64,000 bases of DNA, from assembly GCF_002999335.1 (NCBI RefSeq), contig NW_020312043.1:1-64000 (forward strand), written 5' to 3'. The position numbers and the translations under genes were made by a program. Shown piece by piece: positions 1 through 10,458 of this stretch (position 1 is the stretch's first letter; every line of letters starts with the position of its first letter). This DNA is from Cyclospora cayetanensis (lineage: Eukaryota > Apicomplexa > Conoidasida > Eucoccidiorida > Eimeriidae). A model generated the notes under the pieces. It had not been told where the DNA came from. It made no database searches and worked only from the letters and a program-made list of their open reading frames with translations.

Positions 1-9
1 TTTTTTTTT

Positions 10-72
10 GAAGCAGAGGACGGCATACGGTACCCTCTTGTAACTGGAGTTCTGACGTGACATCTTCCGATC
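10..72 (+). other. Illumina P7/index adapter-like sequence (probable artefact)
   Basis: The first bases are a run of T followed by a string that lines up, with scattered mismatches and small gaps, to the Illumina multiplexing adapter: AAGCAGAGGACGGCATACG near 11-29, an index-sized variable block, ACTGGAGTTCTGACGTG near 43-59 and TCTTCCGATC near 63-72. The order and spacing of the three blocks match the published adapter as I recall it. The mismatches suggest the adapter came in through an error-prone read. I read this as unremoved library sequence at a contig end, not biology. Confidence 0.85.
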
Positions 73-78
73 CAGTCG

Positions 79-142
79 TATACATACACACGCATACACA
101 GACACACACAGACACACACAGACACACACACACACACACACC
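79..142 (+). repeat. CA-rich microsatellite
   Basis: This is an imperfect CA dinucleotide tract interrupted by CACACAGA units, directly after the adapter-like block. No coding frame is supported across it. It lies downstream of the MORN gene's stop codon. Confidence 0.8.
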
Positions 143-359
143 TTCCGCTCCTACAGAACAGCGAAGAGCATGAAGACGCGCCAGTGGGCCAGGGGAACGA
201 AGAACTCAGGAACTAAGCGCCTCTATATTCAGTAAGGGCGAGGCGACAAGGGAAGGGGAGCGGCAGCATACGCCAAACTCGCACGCTTTGGAGACCTTTG
301 GACAAAAATGCTGTGAATTGGCTAGATGCCATGTCGGACTGTCCGCTTATGCTTGGCAG

Positions 360-2519
360 CTACGCAGGGAGGGAGGCCTCGTGCTGAGGCCCCTTCTCAA
401 GGTGTCTAGCCGAAATAGGCTTACCCACGCGCTTCTTGCCGCTAGGCATAATTTCGAAGAGTTGTCCATGCATCTTATTTCTGTGAAATTCCCCGCTGTA
501 TCGCCTGCCGTCTCTCACGTGGAGTTTCCCCTTGCCCTCCCGTAGACCATCTTGAAAGCCACCTTCATATTTGCTGTACTGCCCACCCGGCCATGTGTAC
601 ACTCCTGAGCCGTTCATGAGACCCTCCTTCCACGCTCCGTCGTACTTGCACTTGTTCGCCCACACGTAAACGCCCTTGCCTGTGGAATGTGCATCATATG
701 CAACACTTGCGGTGCATGCACCACCGCTACCCTCGGGCACCCCTTCAGGCTGTAGACTCCAGCACGCAATTGCTAAAGAGGCCACGGCTGCAGGGTATAA
801 TGTACCATCAATCAAATCGGCCTTAAAACTGCCTTCATACGTAGAACCGTCCGGGAAACGAATTTTGCCCCTGCCGACCTTGTCACCGTTTCTGCAGCGC
901 CCAATTGAGGCAACACACGTACACAATTCAGCCTATGGGGACTAAGATTTCTAGAGGTGGAAGCGAACATTGAAAATACATTGCTGTTGGTTTGACGCCC
1001 TTTCCACCTCTTCAAGCCATGGCTTGCATTCCACAGGCTCGGCTGTCTTAGAGCGAGCCACCCGCCTGTACGCTCGCGAGTATGGATCTGCAAGAAAGAC
1101 CCACTTGAATTCTCCCTCAAATACGGTACCGTCCGACCAGGTCTCTACTCCCCTGCCATTCTTGATGTCCATCTTGAATTCGCCAACGTAGCTGCGCGCA
1201 CACCTCAAGGACATGGATACACGTATTTGTAGCACTCCCGATGCCACTTGCGAGCCTCTGCTATGCACTCTAACAGAGGCACAGCTGCATAGAACAGTGC
1301 TGCTGCGTTGGATAAGGGGCCCATCCAGTTATCCCCCCCGTTCGGGCGATGTATTTATGATCCTCGACCATTTGTTGCACGCAAGCTTCGCCTTCCACTC
1401 TGCTACCGCATCGCCCTTTTGCCCCTGTGCCCTCTCCTTCCTGCCCTAGTCCCCGTCGCTCTGTGCACCGTGTTCTGAAAAACCATTTCCCCCCGTTCTC
1501 TCAGCGCCTCAAGCTCCCTTTATGTGGCGCTTTGCCTTTTGGCTGTCCCCCGGTCAAGCAAAACTACCCTCCCCCCTCTACCTTCCTGCGAGAGCCCGTG
1601 ATACGCCCTTGGCAAGCCTTATGCAGGGAGAGTGCTGATCCTCACGAAGACCCGTCTTCGTTTGTGAGTTTGCCTTTCCCATCCCCTTTTCCATCCTTCC
1701 AGTGCCCTTCGTATCGCTCGCCTGCAGGGGATTCCCAGATACCCTGCCCCTCGAGCTTCCCGTTGACAAACTGCCCTGTGTATGTCGATCCATCGGAAGC
1801 TTTTAGCGTCCCATGGCCGTCAATCGCGGATCCCTACGCACCCCAGACACCCGCGAAGCACACAGCAAAACCGTCCTCTACTAGCTTAAGAATACGTGTC
1901 TTATTGCCTCTTCCAGCACATAGGTCCCATGATACAAATAAACGGCAATTCCGCCTTTTTTGGCTGTGCGCGCACACGCGGTGAAGGGACGAAAGCACTC
2001 CATGGCACTGGCGTAGAAGGTCAAGAGAGTGAAGTAGGCATCTGTGAGAGGTTTCGCTATCAGGAGCAGCTTATTTTAAAGAGGGGCATAGGTTGAGTAG
2101 AGTGTGACCTTCCATGTGCCTGCGTAGGTCATGCCACCGCTGAGCTTCACTTCGTCCCTTTTCACTCTCCCGCTGCCGCAGGGCTCCCCCGGAATCTCTT
2201 GCAGGTTGTCTGGGGGGGTTCCAACCTTCATAATGCCACCTTCTCTGCCTGCCGGGGGGGGCGTACAGACTGTCCCTACGACAATGGGGGCATCAACTTC
2301 TGCGGTAGATAGCTGAGGGGCGGCGGATCCGCCAAGGGCGCATGCTTCGTTAGGCCGCATCTTGCCAGCCGGTTGAGCTGTAGCGACACTTTGCAGCACC
2401 ACCTCGGGCAGAGGGTCACCTTGAGTGCCCCCACCAGTCCCTGGAGGACCGTTACGATGGCCAGCGGTCGCGACGGAAGCCCCCTGTGGGGAAGCCGCGG
2501 ATGACTGTGTGCAACCCAT
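360..2519 (-). CDS. MORN-repeat protein with MGC acylation-type N terminus
   Basis: Five exons join in frame: 2109-2519, 1646-1833, 1105-1191, 806-891 and 360-679, giving about 363 residues. Every junction has GT-AG ends and matching phase. I chose the ATG at 2519 because it opens with MGCTQSS. In that context Gly2 can be myristoylated and Cys3 palmitoylated, as in membrane-anchored apicomplexan proteins. An unstructured Gly/Pro/Ala region of about 120 residues follows. The rest is eight or nine MORN repeats, for example YVGEFKMDIKNGRGVETW and YDGAWKEGLMNGSGVYTWP, with exon borders falling inside repeats. MORN proteins bind lipids or scaffold the inner membrane complex and basal ring in apicomplexans. 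A scaffold at a membrane is inferred here, not shown. A possible GT donor late in the last exon (KKRV) leaves the C terminus slightly uncertain. Confidence 0.85.
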
Positions 2520-4111
2520 CTTTTGGCTACGGCAGGCTGAGGTGACCCTGTCCAAAGATGCATGAAAATGCAGACATTCGGGACCCGACAAACTCACTCT
2601 ACAGACCTTCTGTTGAGCGTGAACGGTAACAGTTGCTGCCTGTGTACGGAAGAAGGCCCTTCGGAAAAGATGGCGGAAGCAGCCAAGGGACAGCACGGCA
2701 GCAACAGAGGCAAGAAAGGGATAATCAAGGGGAAAAGACAGCACGTTTCTTTTCTTCAGTTAAACAGTGGGCGTAACTGTTGCCAATGTGGCTTCCAAGA
2801 TCCCAAGGGCTTATGTGGACTAGATTGACGGAATGGAGTGTCGGTGCCTTCTGAGGCTGAGGGAGAGAAGAGCACATGAGGGTAGCACGCTGAGGACGAG
2901 CAAAAGAGACACCAACGAGTTTGATGTAGCAGACAATGTCTTTTGGTTTGAGTCGTTACGGCAGCAGTTGGTGCCGTTAGAAAACTTGAAGCCTTGTGGC
3001 AAGGCAGCCTGCAGGGGTAGCGGCTGCAGCAACCACAACGATAACGGCGGCAGAGAACGCTAATTATCGGATTTAAATGGCTGAAAATTTACTAGGGGTG
3101 TACGTCTTCACTGCTTTCTAAGTCACCAAGCCCACAAGGCATCTGCGCACTGCAGCTGTTGGCGATTCAAGACCGAGGCCGAGCTTACCTCGAACCACCA
3201 CTAGCACTGTGTCGTGGCGCTGCTTTGCTAGGAAGAAACCCAAAGGTATAAGCAAGGACAACAGCTGCACCTAGTACATTTTCGCACCCAGAACTTAAAT
3301 ACTTAAGTCACTTGTTTTGCTGTAACTGCCGAGAATATGGCTGCAAAGGACGGTCAGCGTACTGCTGGGTCCTGCTGGCGCACACACCACGCCTGGTGCC
3401 AGCATGGTCGTATGCACGTCTGACCCCCTGAGGCACTTTGCATGTTATTTGACCACAAAATTCCCCTCGACTATGCTTTTCACACCAGTCTACTACTGCT
3501 CATTCTTGAGAAGGCAGGAAACGGCAATTGTTAACGGCGAAGCCGGACGAGCGTGTCTGCTGCTTGGCACCAGCCACTGGGTCAACGACGGAGCACACCC
3601 GACGAAGTGCAGGAGACTTCTATTGGACCCTCCTAATATTGTAGGAAACAGTTTTTACCTGTGCTTCTCTTTCCCCTTTGTGTGTGTTCCACTGAAACCC
3701 GCACGATCCACAGCAGCGTGTGTCAGTGTCGGAATTTTGACGAGTGGGCAGTTACACGTGCAGACAAGCCGATCTACATGTTTTGTAAATGCTGCCTTCC
3801 TTGCTGCTGTAGCAGCTATATAAGACGACATTGTTTTTCATACACTGCGCGAAAACCCTCCTGCACAGCACGGCCGTCCATTATGCACAGTAGAGTGGCC
3901 TGACCATCCTCGCCATCAGTGTGGCGACCTGTCGGTATCCCGAGCACGCAAGGGGCCGGGCATGTCTCACGTCTTCTTTCGGCATTAACATAGACCTTTG
4001 TTCAGTTGCTTTGCACAGCAGCTGCTGCCTTCCTTGCTGCTGTGGTTGCTTGTGTCTCTAGTGCTACTGCTCCTGCAACTGCTGCTGCTGCGCTGTAGCG
4101 CGTTTGCCACG
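2520..4111. other. Intergenic region between divergent MORN and catalase genes
   Basis: The two flanking genes start at 2519 (minus) and 4112 (plus), so this 1.6 kb must hold both promoters. Open frames here are short and overlapping, with no recognisable domain and no codon pattern like the neighbours. CTGCTG-rich sequence begins near 4018, just upstream of the catalase ATG. I see no clear regulatory motif. Confidence 0.6.
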
Positions 4112-7100
4112 ATGGACGGAGGCCACCCGGTCATGACGACCTCCACGGGGGCCCCCGTGGGAGACAACCAAAACTCTCAGACAGCTGGGCCGTATGGTCC
4201 TGTGGTACGTCCTCCCCCCTTTCTCTCGAAAACGGAACGCGAGACTGTAGGATCTCTGGGGGGTAATCGTTAAGCGAGCTTAAGGCAATTGAGTGGAGGG
4301 TTCCTGTCCGTTCAGGTCATCACAGACTTCCATCTTCTGGACAAGCTAGCGCATTTCGATCGCGAGCGCATCCCAGTACGGCTTCAGCTAGGCACTCCCC
4401 TGTGGTGTATGAAAAGCCTTTTCGATGGCCTCCAGGGTGGCCCAACGTTTTTCACATTAGATGATGGGTCGTTCATGGCGGGCAGTGTCAACAGCTTCAT
4501 GTGCAGCGAATGTGGTGTTTTGTTAGTGGTGCCTGTGATGATCTACTGGTTAATTAAGGAGACTGGAACATGGCGTCAAGGAGGGCGGGTGTGCCTAGGA
4601 TTGAATGTGCTCGATTGTTGGAGAAGCTAGCCATTCTTTTCCACTAGAGCCAGCACACGCTAACATTTCAGAGCGGGAACTCTGCGTGTTTACAGGAACG
4701 CGTAGTGCATGCAAAAGGAGCCGGGGCTCATGGATACTTCGAAGTCACCCACGACATAACGAAGTCTGCCTTCCACACCTACAGTTCATGTTGCTTAGTG
4801 TGTATGTCCAGTGTTTGGAGCTTCTCAACCAATGTTTGTAATTATGGTCTGCATGTTTGTTCTAAATGCGCTTCGATGATGCTTCTACTGCCCCATTTCC
4901 AAGAGAGCTCTGCTAGGGGCCATTTCTGACTCTCTCTCGCATCCTTTCTTCCACCTGTTGCCTGATCTTCAACGACTGAATGGCGTATATATATATATTG
5001 ACAGATACCTCTTTGTGGCCGCGTCTTCAGGTGTGCCCATCTGCCACCAGCTACATGTATGACGTTGCGTAACTGTAGCCTCTAGGGAGCTCGTCTCCGA
5101 TCCTCTATTCTAACGTCGCTTGGCTAGGCCTTGTCAGCTTTCTGTTCGCTTGCTTGCTTCCACATTTGCCTTGGCCTGCTTCCTTTTCTGCTGGCGTCAC
5201 TCCACTTCATAGAAATCAGACTCCTGTCTGGCTGCCTGCAGGTACTGCAAGGCAAGGTTGTTCTCTTCCATGGGCAAGCGAACACCGGTGTTTGTTCGCT
5301 TCTCTACCGTCGGGGGAGAGAAGGGCAGTGCCGATACTGCACGAGATCCTAGGGGCTTCGCGATCAAGCTGTACACGGAGGACGGCAACTGGGATTTGGT
5401 AGCCAACAATACCCCCGTTTTCTTCGTCAGAGATCCTCTGAAGTTTCCCGATTTTATCCACACACAAAAAAGACACCCCCAGACAAATTTGCCGGATGCC
5501 GACATGTTTTGGGATTTCCTTTCTCTCTCGCCGGAGTCCATTCACCAAGTTACGATCCTCTTTTCTGACAGAGGAACACCCGATGGCTATAGGCACATGA
5601 ACGGCTACTCGAGCCATTCCTTCAAGACCGTGAACGCGTAAGTTGATGGGGGTCGAAAGGCCGACGGCTTCAACAACATGGAGGGAGACGCATGTCTACC
5701 TCCTCTTCTTCTCACGTTCGCTTGATTTCAAATCTAGGGGCTCTTTAGGGAAAACCTCCTTCGTGGCAAAAAGTACTGAAACGCATGGTAGGAAATTACT
5801 TGTTTTGAGTCAAGGCGATCGGACTAGCCGTGGACATGCATACATGCAAATACAGGCTATGGCTTTGATTTGCCCGTCCTTTGCACAGGTTGCCACACGT
5901 ATACCTTACCATTTCATGCATACATGTACAAGGCGTCTGGATAGATGTGCGAAAATGTGTGGGTCTATAAATATCTGCCAAAGCATGCCGGGTGTATGTG
6001 TTCATTCAATTTTGCGTAGCCTGTTTGTTTCAGCTGGTACTGTTTCGTCTTTTACCGGTTTCCTGGGCTCGCATACTTTTGTATATGCGCATTTCATCAC
6101 GCACTTTCAAGTTCATCATTTTTTGCTTGCGAACTCGTGGCGCTGCAGTGCCGGCGAGGTCTTTTACGTCAAGTTCCATTTGAAGACAAATCAAGGCATC
6201 AAGAATCTTACAGCCAAGAGGGCTCACCAGCTGGCCTCTACAGATCCTGATTATGCTACCCGCGATCTGTTCAACTTCATTGACGCGGGAAACTATCCTT
6301 CGTGGACTCTATGTGTCCAGGTTAGGCAGGCTGACGACTCCCCCCCTTTGCCGCATCGCAGCTGGGAGCCGGCCTTAGCGGGATGCCACTGTATCTCCGC
6401 TAACCCCGTATTGTCGTATCAATGTGTCTTGCGTTCGCCTCTTGCGCGTATGTTTATCGCTTCTTCTACCTCATCCTGCCACCCTTCATAATACAGCATT
6501 TCCGACTTTGTGCACCCGTTTGTCTGCTCGTGTGGTGCTATTAGTTGTGGTGCTGTTAGTTTCGGGAGTCGCCTTGTGCTTTTCTCTCCAGTCTCCGCAT
6601 GGCCTCCCCCTGCCAGCCGTATCTAGCAGCCGTCGGCGCGTCTGTTACTCTGATTCTATGTGCATCTACACGGATCCGTCGATGTGCGTCTGTGTATATG
6701 TGTATGCATATGTGTATGCATATGTGTGTGTGTATGTGTGTGTGTGTGTGTGCATGGCTGGTGTCCTCTGTCTCCAGGTGATGCCCGTCAAGGCTGCCGA
6801 GTCGTACAGGTACAACGTGTTGGACGTGACTAAGGTGTGGCCTCATCATGACTATCCCCTGCAGCCCGTGGGAAGGCTGGTGCTCGACAGAAACCCAAGC
6901 AATTACTTCCAGGAGGTTGAGCAGGCCGCCTTCTCCCCAGGGCATCTCGTTCCAGGCATTGAAGCGTCTGAAGATAAAATGCTGCAGGGGCGACTCTTCT
7001 CGTATCCTGACACCCACAGGCACCGACTGGGAGGTACGCTTTCGCTGCATTGCAAGGCAAACACGCACAACTTAGACGCATCAAGGCCGGAAAGTGTATC

Positions 7101-8958
7101 TGAAGCGGCGGCTTATGAGAATGCAGAAGCGCATGATATGTGCACCTGCATTCTAAAGCACACCGTTTGTCCTCCTCTTTGTTTCATGACGCGCTCGATT
7201 CTGCAAGGCCCGACGCGTTTGCTTGCTCGGGATTATTAAGGTCTTTTTTTTGCCTTTTGGGTTTTCTTTTCCCGCGGATCCTGTGTGCTTGGGGATGGGT
7301 GCCTCTGTCAGTCGTTGTGCCTTCGCCGCTTTCTCTCGGATGATGTCACGGGGGGTGGGGTGGGGGAGGGGCTCAATCCATATGTGCCCCTACGTTTTTT
7401 CCCGCCTGCTTTCCACATCTCTGATATACGTGTGTGTGTGCATGTGTGTGTATACGCATATGTATGTGCATACATATATATGTATATATATGTGTATGAG
7501 TGTATGTATACACATGTGTGTATGGGTGTATGTATGTGTGTGTGAGTTTGTGAGTTTGTTTTGTGTGTGTGTGTCTTTGTGTGTATGTGCAGCGAATTAC
7601 GACCAGATCCCCGTGAACGTTCCCCGTATGTGCCCTTTCCTACAGGCTTTGCACATCAGGGACGGCCCGATGTGCGTCAGTGGAAACTATGGAGGCGCTC
7701 CTAACTACGAGCCAAACAGCATCCGCGGTGCTCCAAAAGAAAACCCCCAAGCGAGACCTTCAGCGACGCCCCTCTCTGGCGTGGTGGCACATCATCCCCA
7801 GAACCATCCTAATGACGTGAGGCAAATTCTCACAATGCATTTAGAGACGGGCTAAGAGAGGTCCCAAAGCTCAAGCTTGTAGTACCGCTTTCTGGAGCAG
7901 GTAGTGGTGCGCCTGTGTGAAGAATATGTCCTCTGCCTTTCGGTCCGAATGTTTGAGTACTTGAATATGCATCATGTGAAAGCTCAGGTGAATAAATACG
8001 AGTGTAGATGCGTGCGTATACGCGCGCGTGTATGTATTCCCTTGTTCGCTTGCTTTTGCTTTTGATTACGCCTCCCTCTTCCCCCCGTTCCCCTCCCCCC
8101 CTTCCTGCACCTTTTCTTTCTGATGCTCCTTCTTATTTCTTCGTGGAGAGCTAGAGATCAATGCGTTTTCAAAGCCTTCTTGCATGCATCTAGCGTCTCC
8201 CATCTGCCGCTCGCTTTCCTGCCCCTCCTCCTACTGCCTCCCCCTCCCGTGTGCGCACTCACACCTTGGTCTATTTCCCATGCCAGCTGTATGCCTCCTT
8301 CAGAGAAGGCCTTCTTTTCTGCAGCTTTTTGTGCATTTGTTGCTGTAAAGGATTTTGAGCAAGCAGGGGCACTCTACAGGAAAGTGATGTGCCCTGCTGA
8401 TCGCGATGCCCTCATCTCCAACATTGCTGGCCACTTGAAAAATGCACGGAAAGAAGTAAGACAGATGAACATTTATCCTTTTTGCCTTACTCAAAAAGCC
8501 TCGGCAGCGCTCTTCTTTGCGTTCTTCTGTGCGGCAAACAATTTCTCACCACTGTGTTGGGCTCCCCGGTGGTGTTCTATCGTCTGGTCTCATATTTCAA
8601 CCCTCACCTGTGCTTGCCGGTTCAGTGAAGTCTGTTCGCAGTCTGTCTACTCACCTTACTCATTGCCTTCCCCTCTCTTCAAATCCTGTCTCTTTGTCGT
8701 GTGGGCTTCTTACTTACGTCCTCTACCACAAGGCTCATATTGACTCAGGGAAGAACAGCCCGCAACGCCAGGGGACACTCCACCGAAATTCAGCGCATAC
8801 GGGAAGGGGGTATGCTTGCTGACCTGCTAGTATTGTTGTTGCTGCAGATTCAGGAGAGGCAAGTAAAGCTTTTCGCAAGGGCAGATAGGGAGTACGGTGC
8901 GCGGGTAGCTCACGCCCTCGGACTGCCAGACTCGGTGTGCGACTCGGCGAGGATGTAG
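4112..8958 (+). CDS. CAT: Catalase, peroxisomal type
   Basis: Nine exons (4112-4204, 4316-4375, 4696-4763, 5242-5637, 6149-6320, 6778-7033, 7593-7816, 8351-8455, 8848-8958) join in phase to a protein of about 494 residues, the usual size for a small-subunit clade 3 catalase. It breaks down hydrogen peroxide to water and oxygen using haem. Visible hallmarks are the distal-histidine block [17 protein letters not shown], the substrate-pocket Asn in [10 protein letters not shown], and the proximal haem ligand Tyr in [14 protein letters not shown]. The last three residues, ARM, resemble a type 1 peroxisomal targeting signal; T. gondii catalase ends in a similar tripeptide (AKM, from memory). The ATG gives [19 protein letters not shown], which matches the catalase N terminus. 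The exon 3 donor (GTCTGC) is weak but is fixed by phase and by homology. TG-rich repeats fill introns 5 and 6. Confidence 0.95.
6691..6754 (+). repeat. TG/TATG microsatellite in catalase intron 5
   Basis: TG-rich tract with TATGCA units lies in the intron between 6320 and 6778, ending about 24 bases before the acceptor. On the transcribed strand it gives a U/G-rich run close to the 3' splice site. Confidence 0.85.
7431..7590 (+). repeat. TG/TATG microsatellite in catalase intron 6
   Basis: About 160 bases of TG repeats with TATA and TATG interruptions run directly into the acceptor of exon 7 at 7593. The tract appears to serve as the polypyrimidine-poor 3' end of the intron, which is unusual. 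Confidence 0.85.
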
Positions 8959-10458
8959 ATTCAGAGCACCTTCGAGGCTACAGAGGCGGTGCCAAGGGCC
9001 GCCTGCCTCCTTCAGTACAGTAATGGTATTTCTGTAAAATAGCTTGGCAGCTAAAAGTGCCCCGCAGCATTGTGTTCGAGGGGCTCTAAAAAGACTGTGT
9101 GGAGTAGACAGACCCGTAGGGAGCAAAGAAAGCGTCCTCGAAACACATGCCCTCGCAACGCAGCACAGTGTATTTATTCGTAAGCTTATTCGAGGTCGGA
9201 GACTGATCCGGCTCGGTGATAGGCTGCCTCCAGGATGTTTTGGGGGTAGCCCGTACGAACCAGTTTTTCTAGGGTCGACTCTGGCGCTGTACAGTGGCAG
9301 CGCTGATTGCCTGTGATTCCGCGTGTGGCTCCTGCCATCTACGCTACCTAATAGATGCCGCGAGAGGCTGCAGTTTTCAAGGCTGTTTGTAACGATGTTC
9401 GTGGCTGAGACTTCTTGAGCCCCCATGTAAAGGACTTGGGCGTTCTCCGGGCCTTATTCGCGGTTTTACTTCCGACGTTGGAAGATCGTAGGGGAGGGCT
9501 GTACATGTGCAAGTATAGTTTCTCTTGCTTTTGGCTGGAATACAGAGCAGATGTAATCAGTTCTCTTCGCTCCTTAACGGTTTGTTTAGGCTGGTGGCCG
9601 CTGAAGTTTAGGGTCCGGTGTTGCAGCTTTGGGTGTGTATATAGAGGACTGTTGTAGCTGCCTCAGAGCTATTAGCCTGCGTAAACGCAAAAGGCTCCCG
9701 CTTCCTTTACGGTTTGCGACAAGGGCGCGGCACTGTGATGGTGTCCCTTGCCGCTCAGGCGGTTCTCTTTTTTGGTGTGGGGTTGTCTTTAGGGTTTCCT
9801 GGGGAATCTAATAACTGGGGGCAGAGACACCACGCCTCTGTGCAGCCTCCTCATTCTGTGTCATCTTTGCGTTAATCAATTGGCTACGCGCACACGCAGC
9901 CGAAAGGATTACCCGTGCTGTTTGTTGGCCTTCAACGCCATTGAGAATGCCGTAAAGTTCTTTGCGAGCGTTCCTTGCTTAATGAAAATCATGGTAGCCT
10001 TGGGATGTTTTGGCTTTCTTATTTCAGTGTGCAAGGAAACAAAAGATGTCCGTGCCGGCAGCATATCGCATGGGAAAAGAGCCACTCATGATGCTTGTGT
10101 CCATTTCTCGGATTTTCTGAGTATAGCTGTTGCATTACCTGCAAATCAGCCCGATTTCTGCTGTGATACTGTGCTTGCCCTTGGCGCTCTTGGGCAGCAG
10201 CAGCTCGAGGGTCACCTCAGCCACACCTCCGGGTCTCTCATTGCTGCTTCCGCCACTTTCCAGCAAAACAGGCGATCCCTTCCATTTGCAAACTTGTATT
10301 AAATGCCCAGAGTTAAATTCCTTTTAAGGATCTTTCAAGGTAGGGCTCTCAAACGCACACAGTACGCTTTCCGTGAGAACACTTGGGGACCCCTGGAGCT
10401 CGGGGGTGCCTAACCTGCAGTCACCATCTGCATCTGTCGAACCGAACGCTCATCAGAC
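8959..10458. other. Intergenic region, no gene supported
   Basis: This lies between the catalase stop and the start of the next plus-strand gene. Open frames such as the one at 9880-10302 are short, lack recognisable domains and show no matching splice sites. The region presumably carries the catalase 3' untranslated region and the promoter of the downstream gene. No repeat or motif stood out. Confidence 0.5.
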
